From Hartmannibacter diazotrophicus (GTDB lineage Bacteria > Pseudomonadota > Alphaproteobacteria > Rhizobiales > Pleomorphomonadaceae): a stretch of 64,000 nt of DNA. The position numbers and the translations under genes were made by a program. The DNA is taken from the NCBI RefSeq assembly GCF_900231165.1, contig NZ_LT960614.1:5038001-5102000 (forward strand). Reading direction: 5' to 3'. Positions 9,294 to 18,746 of this stretch are shown here, one piece after another (position 1 is the stretch's first letter; each line of letters starts with the position of its first letter). The notes under the pieces are model-generated. The model saw only the letters and a program-made list of their open reading frames with translations, was not told where the DNA came from and searched no databases.

Positions 9294-10000
9294 CGACAAT
9301 CACTTCACTTGGGTCCAGGTTCACGGCATTGGTGATCGGCGCCTCCGGCGGAATTGGCAGTGCCGTAGCCGAACAACTCGAGGCGGACCCGAACTGCGCC
9401 CGCGTCATTCGCCTGTCGCGGAGGACGACGCCCGATTTCGACCTCGAAGACGAAGGCGCCATCGCCGGGGCGGCGGCCACGATCGCCGAAACCACGCCTC
9501 GTCTCGACCTCGTATTCAACGCGACAGGCGCCCTGTTCATCCACGATGTCGGTCCGGAAAAGACAATCCGCGCCCTCGACCCGCAGGCAATGGCGCAGCA
9601 GTTCGCGATCAACGCCATTGGGCCCGCCCTGCTGATCAAGCATTTCTCGCCGCTCCTGCCGAAAAACCACCGTTCGCTCTTTGGCTCGATCACCGCCCGC
9701 GTCGGGTCCATTGGCGACAACCGTCTCGGCGGCTGGATCTCCTATCGCGCCGCCAAGGCCGCCCAGAACCAGATCGTCCGCACGGCAGCGATTGAACTGG
9801 CACGCACGCGCCCGCTGGCGGTCCTCGCGGCCCTGCATCCCGGAACGGTGGCGACCTCCCTCTCCGACCCCTTCGCAGCGGGCCATGACCGCCTGTCGCC
9901 GGAAAAATCCGCCGCGATGATGCTGGCCGTGCTTGACGGCCTGGCGCCGGATCGGAGCGGCGGCTTCTTCGCCTATGACGGAAGCCGGATCGAATGGTGA
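9290..10000 (+). CDS. Short-chain dehydrogenase/reductase family protein (C-factor-like)
   Basis: A 236-residue Rossmann protein. The nucleotide-binding glycines are GASGGIG (17-23). The NATG motif is at 77-80. The active-site Tyr and Lys are in SYRAAKAAQN (Tyr152, Lys156). It resembles the CsgA/C-factor subgroup of short-chain dehydrogenases; substrate unknown. It overlaps the transpeptidase stop by 4 nt and the photolyase-remnant start by 7 nt, so the three were built as one operon. From general knowledge, genes of this subgroup are often found beside cryptochrome/photolyase genes, and here that partner is broken. Confidence 0.85.
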   Translation: MTTITSLGSRFTALVIGASGGIGSAVAEQLEADPNCARVIRLSRRTTPDFDLEDEGAIAGAAATIAETTPRLDLVFNATGALFIHDVGPEKTIRALDPQAMAQQFAINAIGPALLIKHFSPLLPKNHRSLFGSITARVGSIGDNRLGGWISYRAAKAAQNQIVRTAAIELARTRPLAVLAALHPGTVATSLSDPFAAGHDRLSPEKSAAMMLAVLDGLAPDRSGGFFAYDGSRIEW

Positions 10001-10662
10001 CGGACGGACGCTCCCTTGTCCTCATTCTTGTCCTCATTCTCGGCGACCAGCTTTCGCCGGCGATTGCCAGCCTCTCCGTCGCCGACAAGTCCCGCGACGT
10101 GGTCCTGATGTGCGAGGTCGCCGAGGAGACAACCTACGTCCGCCACCACAAACAGAAGATCGCCTTTGTCCTCTCGGCCATGCGCCATTTCGCCGGCGAG
10201 TTGCGCGATCTTGGATGACAGGTCGACTGCGTCACGCTCGACGATCCGCAGAACACCGGCAGCTTTGCCCTTCTCGCGGGCATCGATCCGGCAAAGGTCC
10301 ACGACTGGTATCTGTCGATCTACATCGATGCCTTCGAGTGGGTGGAGCTTCCCAACACGCTCGGCATGAGCCAATACGCCGACGGCGGTCTTCTGGGCTC
10401 AAAACCCTATGCGGCCAGCGGCGCCTACATCAACCGCATGTCGGATTGTTGCACGGGATGCCGCTATGACGTGAAGCAGCGCACCGGTCCCGATGCCTGT
10501 CCCTTCAATGCGCTTTACTGGGATTTTATGGCCCGAAACGGGAAGACGCTGCGCGGCAATGCCTGGCTGAGGCAGATCTATGCCACCTGGGACCGGATGA
10601 CGCCGGACGACCAAGAGGCCCTGCGCACGAGCGCCGCCACGTTTCTCAAGTCGCTCGACTGA
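9994..10662 (+). pseudogene. FeS-type bacterial cryptochrome/photolyase (PhrB-like) pseudogene
   Basis: The N-terminus LILGDQLSPAIASL, then DVVLMCEVAEETTYVRHHKQ, is that of FeS-BCP photolyases (usually about 510 aa). After 74 codons there is an in-frame TGA at 10216-10218, where family members usually have Trp. The same frame then resumes with QVDCVTLDDPQNTGSF and jumps directly to the C-terminal part: DWYLSIYIDAFEWVELPNT, GLLGSKPYAASGAYI and the cluster motif CTGCRYDVKQRTGPDACPFN. About 290 central residues, including most of the FAD site and one of the four cluster cysteines, are missing. Three cysteines keep the C-x2-C-x12-C spacing. The frame is otherwise intact. A 12-bp tandem duplication (10018-10041) gives the odd repeat LVLILVLIL near the start. 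Confidence 0.85.
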
Positions 10663-10669
10663 CCGCCCC

Positions 10670-11344
10670 TCAGGCAGGATAGTCGCGATGGCCGAAAATG
10701 GCGCTGCCGACCCGCACATGCGTTGCGCCCTGACCGATGGCGATCTCGAAATCCGACGACATGCCCATCGACCGCCAGGCGACCTGTGCCTCGTCGGCAA
10801 GCTGGTCGAGCAGCGCGAAATGCGGCGCGGGATTTTCGTCGACCGGCGGAATGCACATCAGCCCCTCGATCTTGAGGCCGTGTTCCTTCCGGCAGCGCTC
10901 CACGAAGGCGACCGCCTCCAGCGGCGAAATACCTGCCTTCTGGTCTTCCTCGCCGGTGTTGACCTGCACCAGCAATTTCGGATGCCGACCCTGGCTCTCG
11001 ATTTCCTTGGCGAGTGCCGCCGCGATCTTGTCCCGGTCCACCGTGTGGATGACGTCGAAGAGCATCACCGCCTCCTTCGCCTTGTTCGACTGCAGCGGCC
11101 CGATCAGATGCAGTTCGATGTCCGGCGTCTCCTCCCGCAGGATCGGCCATTTCGCCATCGCCTCCTGCACCCGGTTCTCGCCGAAGACGCGCTGGCCGGC
11201 CTCGATGACGGGGCGGATATCCTCGATCGGAAACGTCTTGGAAACGGCGACGAGCGTCACGCTGGCCGGATCGCGCTTGGCCGCCTTGGCGGCCTCCTCG
11301 ATGCGACGGCGAATATCCGCAAGGCGTTCGGGGGCTCCGCTCAA
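10670..11344 (-). CDS. yggS: YggS/PROSC-family pyridoxal-phosphate homeostasis protein
   Basis: A 224-residue single-domain PLP-binding barrel protein. The lysine that holds PLP is in LVAVSKTFP (Lys36). Other family marks are FGENRVQEA, HLIGPLQSNKAK, VNTGEEDQKAG and the closing IGQGATHVRVGSAIFG. It buffers free PLP and has no known catalytic reaction. I chose the TTG at 11344 because AGGAG lies 7 nt upstream and the family begins about there; an upstream start at 11428 would add 28 basic residues. It converges on the photolyase remnant and diverges from leuS. Confidence 0.9.
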   Translation of the reverse strand: MSGAPERLADIRRRIEEAAKAAKRDPASVTLVAVSKTFPIEDIRPVIEAGQRVFGENRVQEAMAKWPILREETPDIELHLIGPLQSNKAKEAVMLFDVIHTVDRDKIAAALAKEIESQGRHPKLLVQVNTGEEDQKAGISPLEAVAFVERCRKEHGLKIEGLMCIPPVDENPAPHFALLDQLADEAQVAWRSMGMSSDFEIAIGQGATHVRVGSAIFGHRDYPA

Positions 11345-11572
11345 CGGTCGTCTCCTTTTTCTGGCAGGGGCCGGTCGGGAATCACGTGCCTTGCTGAGGT
11401 CGAACGCCGCAAGGTCTTTGTCAAGCATTCGCCGCCTTCGTCCGGTGCTCTATCCTCTTGTCTGTTGACCATTGTTGACATTTCTGGTGAAGGTCGCAGG
11501 GCAAAATGCCGGGCCGACGACCCTGGCCCTCCCAAGACTGACATCCTGAACAGAACGGCGATCTGAAGAGAC

Positions 11573-14194
11573 ATGGCATCCGAGCGTTACAATGCCCGCC
11601 CGACGGAGGCCCGCTGGCAGGCGGCCTGGGCCGCGGCGAATGTGTTCGAGACGAAGAACGACGACCCGCGCCCGAAATACTACGTGCTCGAGATGTTCCC
11701 CTATCCCTCGGGCCGCATCCACATGGGCCACGTGCGCAACTATGCGATGGGCGATGTGGTGGCCCGCTACAAGCGCGCCAGGGGCTTCAACGTCCTTCAC
11801 CCGATGGGCTGGGACGCCTTCGGCATGCCGGCCGAGAACGCGGCCATGCAGAACAAGGTCCATCCCAAGGGCTGGACCTATTCCAACATCGCCACCATGC
11901 GCGATCAGCTGAAATCCATGGGCCTGTCGCTCGACTGGTCGCGCGAGTTCGCGACCTGCGACGTGGCGTATTATTCCCGCCAGCAGCGCCTCTTCCTCGA
12001 CTTCCTGGAAAAGGGCCTCGTCGCCCGCAAGAAGTCCAAGGTCAATTGGGATCCGGTGGACATGACCGTGCTCGCCAACGAGCAGGTCATCGACGGCCGC
12101 GGCTGGCGCTCCGGCGCGCTCGTCGAGCAGCGCGAGCTCGTCCAGTGGTTCTTCAAGATCTCCGATTTCTCCGACGAACTGCTCGCCGCCCTCGATACCC
12201 TCGACCGCTGGCCGGAAAAGGTGCGCACGATGCAGCGCAACTGGATCGGCCGCTCCGAGGGCCTGCGCGTGCGCTTCCCCGTGGAAGGCGCGGTGCCGGA
12301 CGGGCATGACTTCGTCGAGGTCTTCACCACGCGGCCCGATACGCTCTTCGGCATGAGCTTCCTGGCGCTGTCGCCGGATCATCCGCTGACGACCGAGCTC
12401 TGCAAGGCCTCCCCCGAGCTTGCCGCCTTCGTCGAGGAATGCCACCGCATGGGCACCTCGGTCGCAGCGCTCGAGACCGCCGAGAAGAAGGGCTTCGACA
12501 CGGGGCTGACCGTGAAGCATCCCTTCATGGACAAAGCCTTCCCGGTCTATGTCGCCAATTTCGTGCTGATGGACTACGGCACCGGCGCCATCTTCGGCTG
12601 TCCGGCCCACGATCAGCGCGACCTCGATTTCGCCCGCAAATACGGTCTCTCCGTCACGCCGGTGGTTCTGCCGGAGGGAGCGGCCCCCGAGGACTTCTCG
12701 GTCGGCAACGAGGCCTATGTCGGCGACGGCAGGATCTTCAACTCCGACTTCCTCGACGGCATGGCGGTCGAGGCGGCGAAGGAGGCAGTTGCCAGCCATC
12801 TCGAGGCGACCATCCTCGGCCAGCAGCCGCAGGGCGCGCGGCAGGTCAACTATCGCCTGCGCGACTGGGGCATTTCGCGCCAGCGCTACTGGGGCTGTCC
12901 GATTCCGGTGATCCACTGCGAGGCCTGCGGCGTCGTGCCGGTGCCGAAAAAGGACCTGCCGGTCGCCCTGCCCGAGGATGTCGACTTCGACCGTCCCGGC
13001 AATCCGCTCGACCGTCATCCGACCTGGAAGAACGTCACCTGCCCCGACTGCGGTGCGCCCGCGCGGCGGGAGACCGACACCATGGACACCTTCGTGGACA
13101 GTTCCTGGTATTTCGCCCGCTTCACCGCGCCCTGGGCCGACGATCCGACTGAGCCCGAAGCCGCCAATGCCTGGCTTCCGGTCGACCAGTATATCGGCGG
13201 CATCGAGCACGCGATCCTGCACCTGCTCTATTCGCGCTTCTTCACCCGCGCGATGAAGGTTGCCGGTCACCTCGATCTCGACGAGCCCTTCAAGGGTCTC
13301 TTCACCCAGGGCATGGTGATCCACGAGACCTACAAGACCGCATCGGGCGACTGGGTTTCTCCGGCCGACATCCGCATCGAGGCGGACGACAACGGCCGCC
13401 GCGGCTACCTTCTCTCCGACGGGTCCGAGGTGACCATCGGCTCGATCGAGAAGATGTCGAAGTCGAAGAGGAACACCGTCGACCCGACCGAGATCATCGA
13501 GAGCTTCGGTGCCGATACCGCACGCTGGTTCATGCTCTCCGATTCTCCGCCCGAGCGTGACGTCGAATGGACCGATCAGGGCGCCCAGGGTGCGTCCCGC
13601 TTCCTGCAGCGCGTCTATCGCCTTGCCGGCGAGGCCGCCGACCTGTGTCCGCCCGCCGGCACGCCGATCGGCAAGGATCTCAGCCCGAATGCGCTCGCCA
13701 TCCGCAAGGCGGCCCACAAGGCGCTGGCCGCCGTGGGCGAAGCCATCGAGGGACTTCGCTTCAACGTCGGCCTTGCCAAGATCTACGAGCTTGTGAACAC
13801 CCTCGGCTCGGCGCTCGCCAACGATCGCGCCCTCTTCGAGGAGCCGGGCAATGGCGCCGTCCTGCGCGAAGCCTTCGACATCCTCGTTCACCTGATGGCG
13901 CCGATGACCCCGCATCTCGCCGAGGAATGCTGGTCCATGCTCGGTCACGAGACCCTGCTGGCCACAAGCTCTTGGCCGGTGGTCGACCCGACTCTCCTGG
14001 TGGAGGATGAGATCACTCTCCCCGTCCAGATCAACGGCAAGAAGCGCGCCGACATCACCGTGCCCCGCGATGCGGCCAACGACGATGTCCAGGCGGCCGT
14101 GCTTGCCCTCGAAGCCGTCCAGAAGGCCCTCGACGGCAAGACGCCGAAGAAGGTGATCGTCGTGCCGCAAAGGATCGTCAATGTCGTCGCTTGA
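11573..14194 (+). CDS. leuS: Leucyl-tRNA synthetase
   Basis: An 873-residue class I synthetase, full length for the family. The HIGH-type motif is HMGH (50-53) within [14 protein letters not shown], and KMSKS is at 627-631. The editing domain carries [11 protein letters not shown] four-cysteine zinc-type insert is visible (HCEACG and CPDCG). It charges tRNA-Leu in the cytoplasm. The next gene, lptE, starts inside its last five codons, so leuS-lptE-holA form one unit as in other Rhizobiales. Confidence 0.98.
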   Translation: MASERYNARPTEARWQAAWAAANVFETKNDDPRPKYYVLEMFPYPSGRIHMGHVRNYAMGDVVARYKRARGFNVLHPMGWDAFGMPAENAAMQNKVHPKGWTYSNIATMRDQLKSMGLSLDWSREFATCDVAYYSRQQRLFLDFLEKGLVARKKSKVNWDPVDMTVLANEQVIDGRGWRSGALVEQRELVQWFFKISDFSDELLAALDTLDRWPEKVRTMQRNWIGRSEGLRVRFPVEGAVPDGHDFVEVFTTRPDTLFGMSFLALSPDHPLTTELCKASPELAAFVEECHRMGTSVAALETAEKKGFDTGLTVKHPFMDKAFPVYVANFVLMDYGTGAIFGCPAHDQRDLDFARKYGLSVTPVVLPEGAAPEDFSVGNEAYVGDGRIFNSDFLDGMAVEAAKEAVASHLEATILGQQPQGARQVNYRLRDWGISRQRYWGCPIPVIHCEACGVVPVPKKDLPVALPEDVDFDRPGNPLDRHPTWKNVTCPDCGAPARRETDTMDTFVDSSWYFARFTAPWADDPTEPEAANAWLPVDQYIGGIEHAILHLLYSRFFTRAMKVAGHLDLDEPFKGLFTQGMVIHETYKTASGDWVSPADIRIEADDNGRRGYLLSDGSEVTIGSIEKMSKSKRNTVDPTEIIESFGADTARWFMLSDSPPERDVEWTDQGAQGASRFLQRVYRLAGEAADLCPPAGTPIGKDLSPNALAIRKAAHKALAAVGEAIEGLRFNVGLAKIYELVNTLGSALANDRALFEEPGNGAVLREAFDILVHLMAPMTPHLAEECWSMLGHETLLATSSWPVVDPTLLVEDEITLPVQINGKKRADITVPRDAANDDVQAAVLALEAVQKALDGKTPKKVIVVPQRIVNVVA

Positions 14195-14738
14195 GCGCAC
14201 CCTCTTCACCCGGCGCTCCGTCGTCCTGGGCCTCGCCCTTGGCGCCGCCGCGCTCGCTGGCGGCTGTCAGGTTCGTCCGCTTTATGCCGATGTGTCCGGA
14301 ACAGGCGCTTCGACCGACGACGACATGCGCTCGATCCGCGTCAAGTTCGACCGTCCGGACGACAACGACGAAACCCGGGTGCTCCAGCGGATCCGCAACG
14401 AACTCATCTTCGCCTTCACCGGCGGCGGTGAGCCGGCCGCGCCGAAATACGAACTCAACCTGCTCCTGTCGCAGCGCGAGGCGGAAATCGGCATCCAGAA
14501 ATTCGAGGACGTTCCGACGACCCGGCTCGTCTCCTTCGTCGCGACCTTCACGCTCAGCGATCTTGCGAAACAGGAGACCGTGATCAGCGCGACCAGCTTC
14601 GCCAACGCGTCCTACGATTTCTCCTCGCAGCGCTTTGCCAACATCCGCGCCAAGCGCGATGCCGAGGACCGCGCGGCAACGGCGATCGCCAACAACATCC
14701 GCACGCGCGTCGCCGCCGCCCTCGCGTCCAAGAAGTGA
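14181..14738 (+). CDS. lptE: LPS-assembly lipoprotein LptE
   Basis: A 185-residue lipoprotein precursor. A twin-Arg-like basic start ([13 protein letters not shown]) leads to the lipobox LAGGC with the lipidated Cys29. The mature part begins QVRPLYAD, a hallmark of alphaproteobacterial LptE. LptE plugs the outer-membrane LptD barrel and helps insert lipopolysaccharide. It overlaps the leuS end by 14 nt. Sequence conservation in this family is low; the call rests on the lipobox, the LYAD start and the leuS-holA context. Confidence 0.87.
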   Translation: MSSLERTLFTRRSVVLGLALGAAALAGGCQVRPLYADVSGTGASTDDDMRSIRVKFDRPDDNDETRVLQRIRNELIFAFTGGGEPAAPKYELNLLLSQREAEIGIQKFEDVPTTRLVSFVATFTLSDLAKQETVISATSFANASYDFSSQRFANIRAKRDAEDRAATAIANNIRTRVAAALASKK

Positions 14739-14802
14739 CGGGCCCGGCTTTCGCCGCCGGACCTGCAGCGATGCAGCCCATGGCCCTCGCAGGAGAGAAG
14801 TG

Positions 14803-15828
14803 ATGGTGGCCGCCAAAGCCGCCGACGCGGACAGGATCGCCGCCAGTCCTCCCGCCGGCATTTCGCTCTTTCTGGTCTACGGCCCCGATACCGGCCTTGT
14901 CAGCGAACGGTCGGAGAAGATCGCAGCGGCACGATGCGATGCCGCCGATCCCTTTTCCCTCATCCGGCTCGACGGAACGGCCCTCGCCCAGAACGCCAGC
15001 CTTCTCGCCGACGAGGCCTATGCCGTTTCCATGTTCGGCGGCAGGCGCACGATCCTTGTCCGCGACGCCGGCGGGCGCACCAACCTCGCGCCGATCATCG
15101 CCCCGCTGATCGCGAACCCTCCGCCCGAGACCACCGTCGTCGTGGAAGGCGGCGACCTGAAGAAATCCAACCCGCTGCGTTCGCTCTTCGAAAAGGAGAA
15201 GTTGGCCTATGCCATCGCCTGCTATGTCGACGACGAGGCGGCGGTCGGCCGATTGATCGAGGAAGAGACCCATGCCGCCGGGTTGACCATCGAACCCGAA
15301 GCCCGGCGGCTTCTCATCTCGCTCCTCGGCGGCGACCGGCTTGCAAGCCGCGGCGAGATCGTCAAGCTCTGCCTCTTCGCCCATGGGAAGGGCCAGATCA
15401 CCGTGGCGGATGTCGAGGAGGTCACCGGCGATGCCGCCAGCGTGACGCTGGACGAGATTCTCGACGCCACCGCACTCGGCGATCTCGAAACGCTTGTCCA
15501 GGCCCTCTCCCGCTCGGAGGCCGAGGGCATTCGGGCCGACGTTCTGGCCGGCGCGGTCCTGCGTCATTTCCAGACGCTCGATCTGGCCCGAAGCGATGTC
15601 GACGCCGGCGCCACGGCCCAGGCGGCCGTGTCGTCCATGCGGCCCCCGGTCTTCTTCAAACGTGCGGACAAGATGGCGCGGTCCCTCAACATCTGGAACC
15701 AGCCTCGCCTCGCACGCGCCCTCGAACTGCTCTCGGCCGCAGCGCGCGATTGCCGGCTGAATGCGCATCTTGCACCGGAGATCCTCACCCAGACGCTTCT
15801 GACCATTGCCCGTGCGGCGCGGCGATAG
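14803..15828 (+). CDS. holA: DNA polymerase III delta subunit
   Basis: A 341-residue clamp-loader subunit. The N-terminal part contains FLVYGPDTGLVSERSEKI and DDEAAVGRLIEEE, as in HolA, and the middle has LISLLGGDRLASRGEIVKL, a very constant HolA signature. Delta opens the beta clamp during loading. The ATG at 14803 is preceded by AGGAGAGAAG, and upstream codons in the same frame have no such site. It is the third gene after leuS and lptE, with 64 bp between lptE and holA. Confidence 0.93.
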   Translation: MVAAKAADADRIAASPPAGISLFLVYGPDTGLVSERSEKIAAARCDAADPFSLIRLDGTALAQNASLLADEAYAVSMFGGRRTILVRDAGGRTNLAPIIAPLIANPPPETTVVVEGGDLKKSNPLRSLFEKEKLAYAIACYVDDEAAVGRLIEEETHAAGLTIEPEARRLLISLLGGDRLASRGEIVKLCLFAHGKGQITVADVEEVTGDAASVTLDEILDATALGDLETLVQALSRSEAEGIRADVLAGAVLRHFQTLDLARSDVDAGATAQAAVSSMRPPVFFKRADKMARSLNIWNQPRLARALELLSAAARDCRLNAHLAPEILTQTLLTIARAARR

Positions 15829-15858
15829 AACGCTGAGGTAAGTGTCAGATCGGATTGG

Positions 15859-15970
15859 GATTCAAATCGAGTCCGAATCGATAGCCTATTGAAAAGACTC
15901 GTTTTGATTGTGAATCGAGTCTCGGGCACCCAATAGGCTCATTCGGGACGTTTCGAATCCGAATCGAGTC
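15859..15970. repeat. GANTC-rich nested cruciform element between convergent holA and parB
   Basis: Nine GANTC sites fall within 112 bp: starts at 15859, 15869, 15875, 15896, 15912, 15917, 15955, 15961 and 15966. AATCGAGTC occurs three times (15865, 15913, 15962), about 48 bp apart. The middle can fold twice. Outer arms are CCGAAT plus AGCCTATTG (15873-15891) against CAATAGGCT plus ATTCGG (15931-15946). Inner arms are AGACTCG (15895-15901) against CGAGTCT (15916-15922). GANTC is the CcrM adenine-methylation site of Alphaproteobacteria. It is non-coding. Function unknown. Confidence 0.75.
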
Positions 15971-16110
15971 GGCCCCTACGAAGCAGGTCCCGACGGCGGC
16001 GCCGGCACTATACTCTCCCCGTAACGTAGGGCTTTCGCCTCCCGCCCACATCTTGGCAAAGGACCAATCGCACTGCTGTCCGAGCCAATACCGCGCCAAT
16101 CCCACGACAC

Positions 16111-16137
16111 AAAAAAACGGCCGGATCACTCCGGCCG
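16111..16137 (-). terminator. Intrinsic terminator of parB
   Basis: On the minus strand CGGCCGGA (arm 16130-16137) and its complement (arm 16118-16125) form a perfect 8-bp GC stem with a 4-nt loop, followed by seven T (16117-16111). It lies 33 bp past the parB stop. This is a textbook Rho-independent terminator. Confidence 0.9.
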
Positions 16138-16169
16138 CTTCATTCCTCAAATATCGTTTCTGGATCGAC

Positions 16170-17060
16170 TCAGATCGAGGCGCCCAGCTTGCGCACCACG
16201 TGGTCGAGCTGCTCCAGCGTCTTGTATTTGATCTTCAGCTCACCGGACCCGTTCGGCTTGTGGCCGATCACCACCTCGACGCCGAGGAGGTCGGCCAGCT
16301 GGCGCTCCAGGGCCCGCGTGTCCGCATCCTTGTCGGGCCGTGGTGCCTTCTCGGCCTTGACCGGCCGACCCGACGCATCCTGAGCCAGCGCTTCCGTCGC
16401 GCGCACAGACAGGCCTTCGTCGACGACCTTCTTCGCCAGCATCACTGGGTCCTGTGCCGTGATCAGGGCACGGGCATGGCCAGCCGTCAGCTCGCCCTCA
16501 TTGATGTAGGTCTTCACCTGGTCCGGCAACTTCATGAGGCGCAGGGTGTTGGCGACGTGACTGCGGCTCTTGGCGATCACGTTGGCAAGATCGGCCTGCG
16601 AATAGTCGAACTCCTGGATGAGCTGTTCGTAGCCCATCGCCTCTTCGAGAGGGTTCAGGTCCTGCCGCTGGACGTTCTCGATGATGGCGATCTCCATCGC
16701 CTCCCGGTCCGAGACCTCCTGGATCACCACCGGAATTTCATGCACGCCGGCGCGCTGGGCGGCCCGCCAGCGGCGTTCGCCGGCGATCAATTCATAGGCG
16801 TTCGGATCGTTCGGCGCCTGACGGACAAGAACCGGCTGGATGACGCCATGCTGCCTGATGGAGGCCGTCAAGTCTTCCAGTTCCGCCTCGCGGAAGATGC
16901 GGCGCGGGTTCTTCGGATTGGCGTGGATGAGATCGATCGCGATCTTGCGCGTTCCCCGCGCCCGCTCCACCACCTCGTAATCGTTGCCCGCATCGCCGAT
17001 CAGCGCCGCGAGGCCGCGTCCAAGACGCCTGCGACCACTGTTGTCATCCGTCATTGCCAT
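16170..17060 (-). CDS. parB: Chromosome partitioning protein ParB
   Basis: A 296-residue ParB. The CTPase/N-terminal domain carries NPRRIF, GVIQPVLVR, ELIAGERRWRAAQ and EIAIIENVQRQDLNPLEEA. The central helix-turn-helix (SQADLANVIAKSRSHVANTLRL in part) reads parS. A C-terminal dimer domain ends the protein. It loads at parS near the origin and spreads as a clamp, working with ParA to move origins apart. The ATG at 17060 has GGAGG 5 nt upstream; a GTG at 17072 and an ATG at 17054 are alternatives. It is 37 bp behind parA. Confidence 0.96.
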   Translation of the reverse strand: MAMTDDNSGRRRLGRGLAALIGDAGNDYEVVERARGTRKIAIDLIHANPKNPRRIFREAELEDLTASIRQHGVIQPVLVRQAPNDPNAYELIAGERRWRAAQRAGVHEIPVVIQEVSDREAMEIAIIENVQRQDLNPLEEAMGYEQLIQEFDYSQADLANVIAKSRSHVANTLRLMKLPDQVKTYINEGELTAGHARALITAQDPVMLAKKVVDEGLSVRATEALAQDASGRPVKAEKAPRPDKDADTRALERQLADLLGVEVVIGHKPNGSGELKIKYKTLEQLDHVVRKLGASI

Positions 17061-17097
17061 TACTGCCTCCACATCCGCCGCTTCATACGCCCGCTGA

Positions 17098-17934
17098 TCA
17101 CGCCGCGGTCTTCAGCCGGCGCTCGCGCTGGATGATTTCCGATGCCAGTTTCAGATAGGCCTGGCTGCCCGTGCACTTGAGATCATAGAGAAGGGCCGGC
17201 TTGCCATAGGACGGCGCTTCCGACACCCGCACATTGCGCGGGATGATCGTCTCGTAGACCGCCTCGCCCATGTGGGTGCGCACATCGGCCACGACCTGGT
17301 TGGAAAGGTTGTTGCGCGCGTCGAACATCGTCAGCACGATGCCATGGATCGACAGGGTCGGGTTCAGGGTCCGCTTGACCTGCTCGACCGTCTGCAGCAG
17401 CTGCGACAGACCTTCCAGCGCGAAGAACTCGCATTGCAACGGCACCAGGATCGAATGGGCCGCGCTCATGGCGTTGATGGTGAGAAGGTTGAGCGACGGC
17501 GGGCAGTCGACCAGGACGTAGGAAAACCGCTTGGCCGTCTTGCCCTGGATGTCCCGTTCGCAGGCCGAGACGTGATCGGCAATCGCGTTGCGCAGCCGGA
17601 AGGCCCGGTCTTGCTCGCGCGCGATCTCCAACTCGACACCCAGGTTGTCGAGGGTCGAGGGCGAGACGGACAGCCGCGGCACCACCGTCTCCACGATGGT
17701 TTCCGCCAGCGTCGCTTCGCCGATCAGCAGATCGTAGGTCGAAATCTTTCGCGACGCCCGGTCGATCCCGAGACCCGTCGAGGCATTGCCCTGCGGGTCG
17801 AGATCGACGATCAGAACCTCCTCGCCGATCGCGGCAAGGGCGGTTCCAAGGTTGATCGCCGTGGTCGTCTTGCCGACGCCGCCCTTCTGGTTGGCGAGCG
17901 CGAGAACACGCGGATGCTCTGGCAGCTGGTTCAT
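17098..17934 (-). CDS. parA: Chromosome partitioning ATPase ParA
   Basis: A 278-residue deviant Walker A ATPase with KGGVGKTTTAINLG near residue 17, LIVDLDPQGNASTGLG and VDCPPSLNLLTINA. There is no N-terminal DNA-binding extension, as expected of chromosomal Soj-type ParA. It binds DNA when ATP-bound and pulls ParB-parS complexes. The ATG at 17934 fits the family start; 26 further in-frame residues upstream look non-coding. The order rsmG-parA-parB matches other Alphaproteobacteria. Confidence 0.97.
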   Translation of the reverse strand: MNQLPEHPRVLALANQKGGVGKTTTAINLGTALAAIGEEVLIVDLDPQGNASTGLGIDRASRKISTYDLLIGEATLAETIVETVVPRLSVSPSTLDNLGVELEIAREQDRAFRLRNAIADHVSACERDIQGKTAKRFSYVLVDCPPSLNLLTINAMSAAHSILVPLQCEFFALEGLSQLLQTVEQVKRTLNPTLSIHGIVLTMFDARNNLSNQVVADVRTHMGEAVYETIIPRNVRVSEAPSYGKPALLYDLKCTGSQAYLKLASEIIQRERRLKTAA

Positions 17935-18071
17935 CGAAGCCTCTTCTCCATCACCGGGCCGCCTGTTTGCCAGGCCATGCCCGCGAACGGCCCATTGCCG
18001 CTTTCCGATCACCGTTCTCCGGCCTTGGGCCTCATGGTCCGGAGTCAGAATCCCTTATCGCCGGTGCGCCT

Positions 18072-18746
18072 TCAGGCACTCCGTGATGTCTCGGCTCTCA
18101 TGTGTCTGACATTGCGAAGGACGGCAATCGTTCCGCCGGGATCGGTCTTGCTCTGATGTTGTAGCAGATCGAAAGCCCAAGATTGAGTGGTTTCCGCAAG
18201 CTCGGACGCAAAATCTTGTCCTTTGTGGAAAACGCCGGTCGCCCCGCGAACGAGAAACGGCCCCGCCAGATCAAGGAGTTTCGGCAGGCTCGCAAGCGCC
18301 CTTGCCGACACCGCATCGATGGATCCGAGTCGATCCGCATATCGTTGCGCAAACGATTCGATCCGATCGGGATGCACCGTGACCGGCAGGGAAAGCTCCC
18401 GCGCGACGGTCCTGAGGAACGCGGCCTTGCGCTGGTTGCTCTCGACGAGATGCACCTCGGCCTGTGGATCATTGGCAATCAGGATCGCCGTGACGAGGCC
18501 GGGAAAGCCCGCACCCGATCCAATATCGACCCAGCGCCGCGCCTCCGGCAGGGCCGCGAGCGCCTGCGCACTGTCGGCGACATGCCGCGACCAGAGGACA
18601 TCGAGCGCAGCCGGAGCCACGAGATTTTTCGCCGTCTGCCATTTGCGGACAAGGTCGACGTAAACCGCGAGACGTTCGCGGGCAACGTCGTCGACCTCGA
18701 CGATCCCCTCAAGCGCCTCCGGACCTTCCGGCATGGATGCCATCAC
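18072..18746 (-). CDS. rsmG: 16S rRNA (guanine(527)-N7)-methyltransferase RsmG (GidB)
   Basis: A 224-residue SAM-dependent methyltransferase with the SAM loop [12 protein letters not shown] (about 73-84) and [14 protein letters not shown]. It methylates G527 of 16S rRNA; its loss gives low-level streptomycin resistance in many bacteria. The start is the GTG at 18746, which overlaps the mnmG stop as GTGA, or the adjacent ATG at 18743. Either way it is translationally coupled to mnmG. Confidence 0.96.
   Translation of the reverse strand: MMASMPEGPEALEGIVEVDDVARERLAVYVDLVRKWQTAKNLVAPAALDVLWSRHVADSAQALAALPEARRWVDIGSGAGFPGLVTAILIANDPQAEVHLVESNQRKAAFLRTVARELSLPVTVHPDRIESFAQRYADRLGSIDAVSARALASLPKLLDLAGPFLVRGATGVFHKGQDFASELAETTQSWAFDLLQHQSKTDPGGTIAVLRNVRHMRAETSRSA

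Noticed and set aside
10342-10662. A separate 106-residue gene with a CxxC-x12-C motif
   Set aside because: It is the in-frame C-terminal remnant of the photolyase and has no ribosome site of its own; treated as part of the pseudogene.
11450-14209. A 919-codon minus-strand frame opposite leuS
   Set aside because: leuS has all synthetase motifs on the plus strand; the mirror frame has none.
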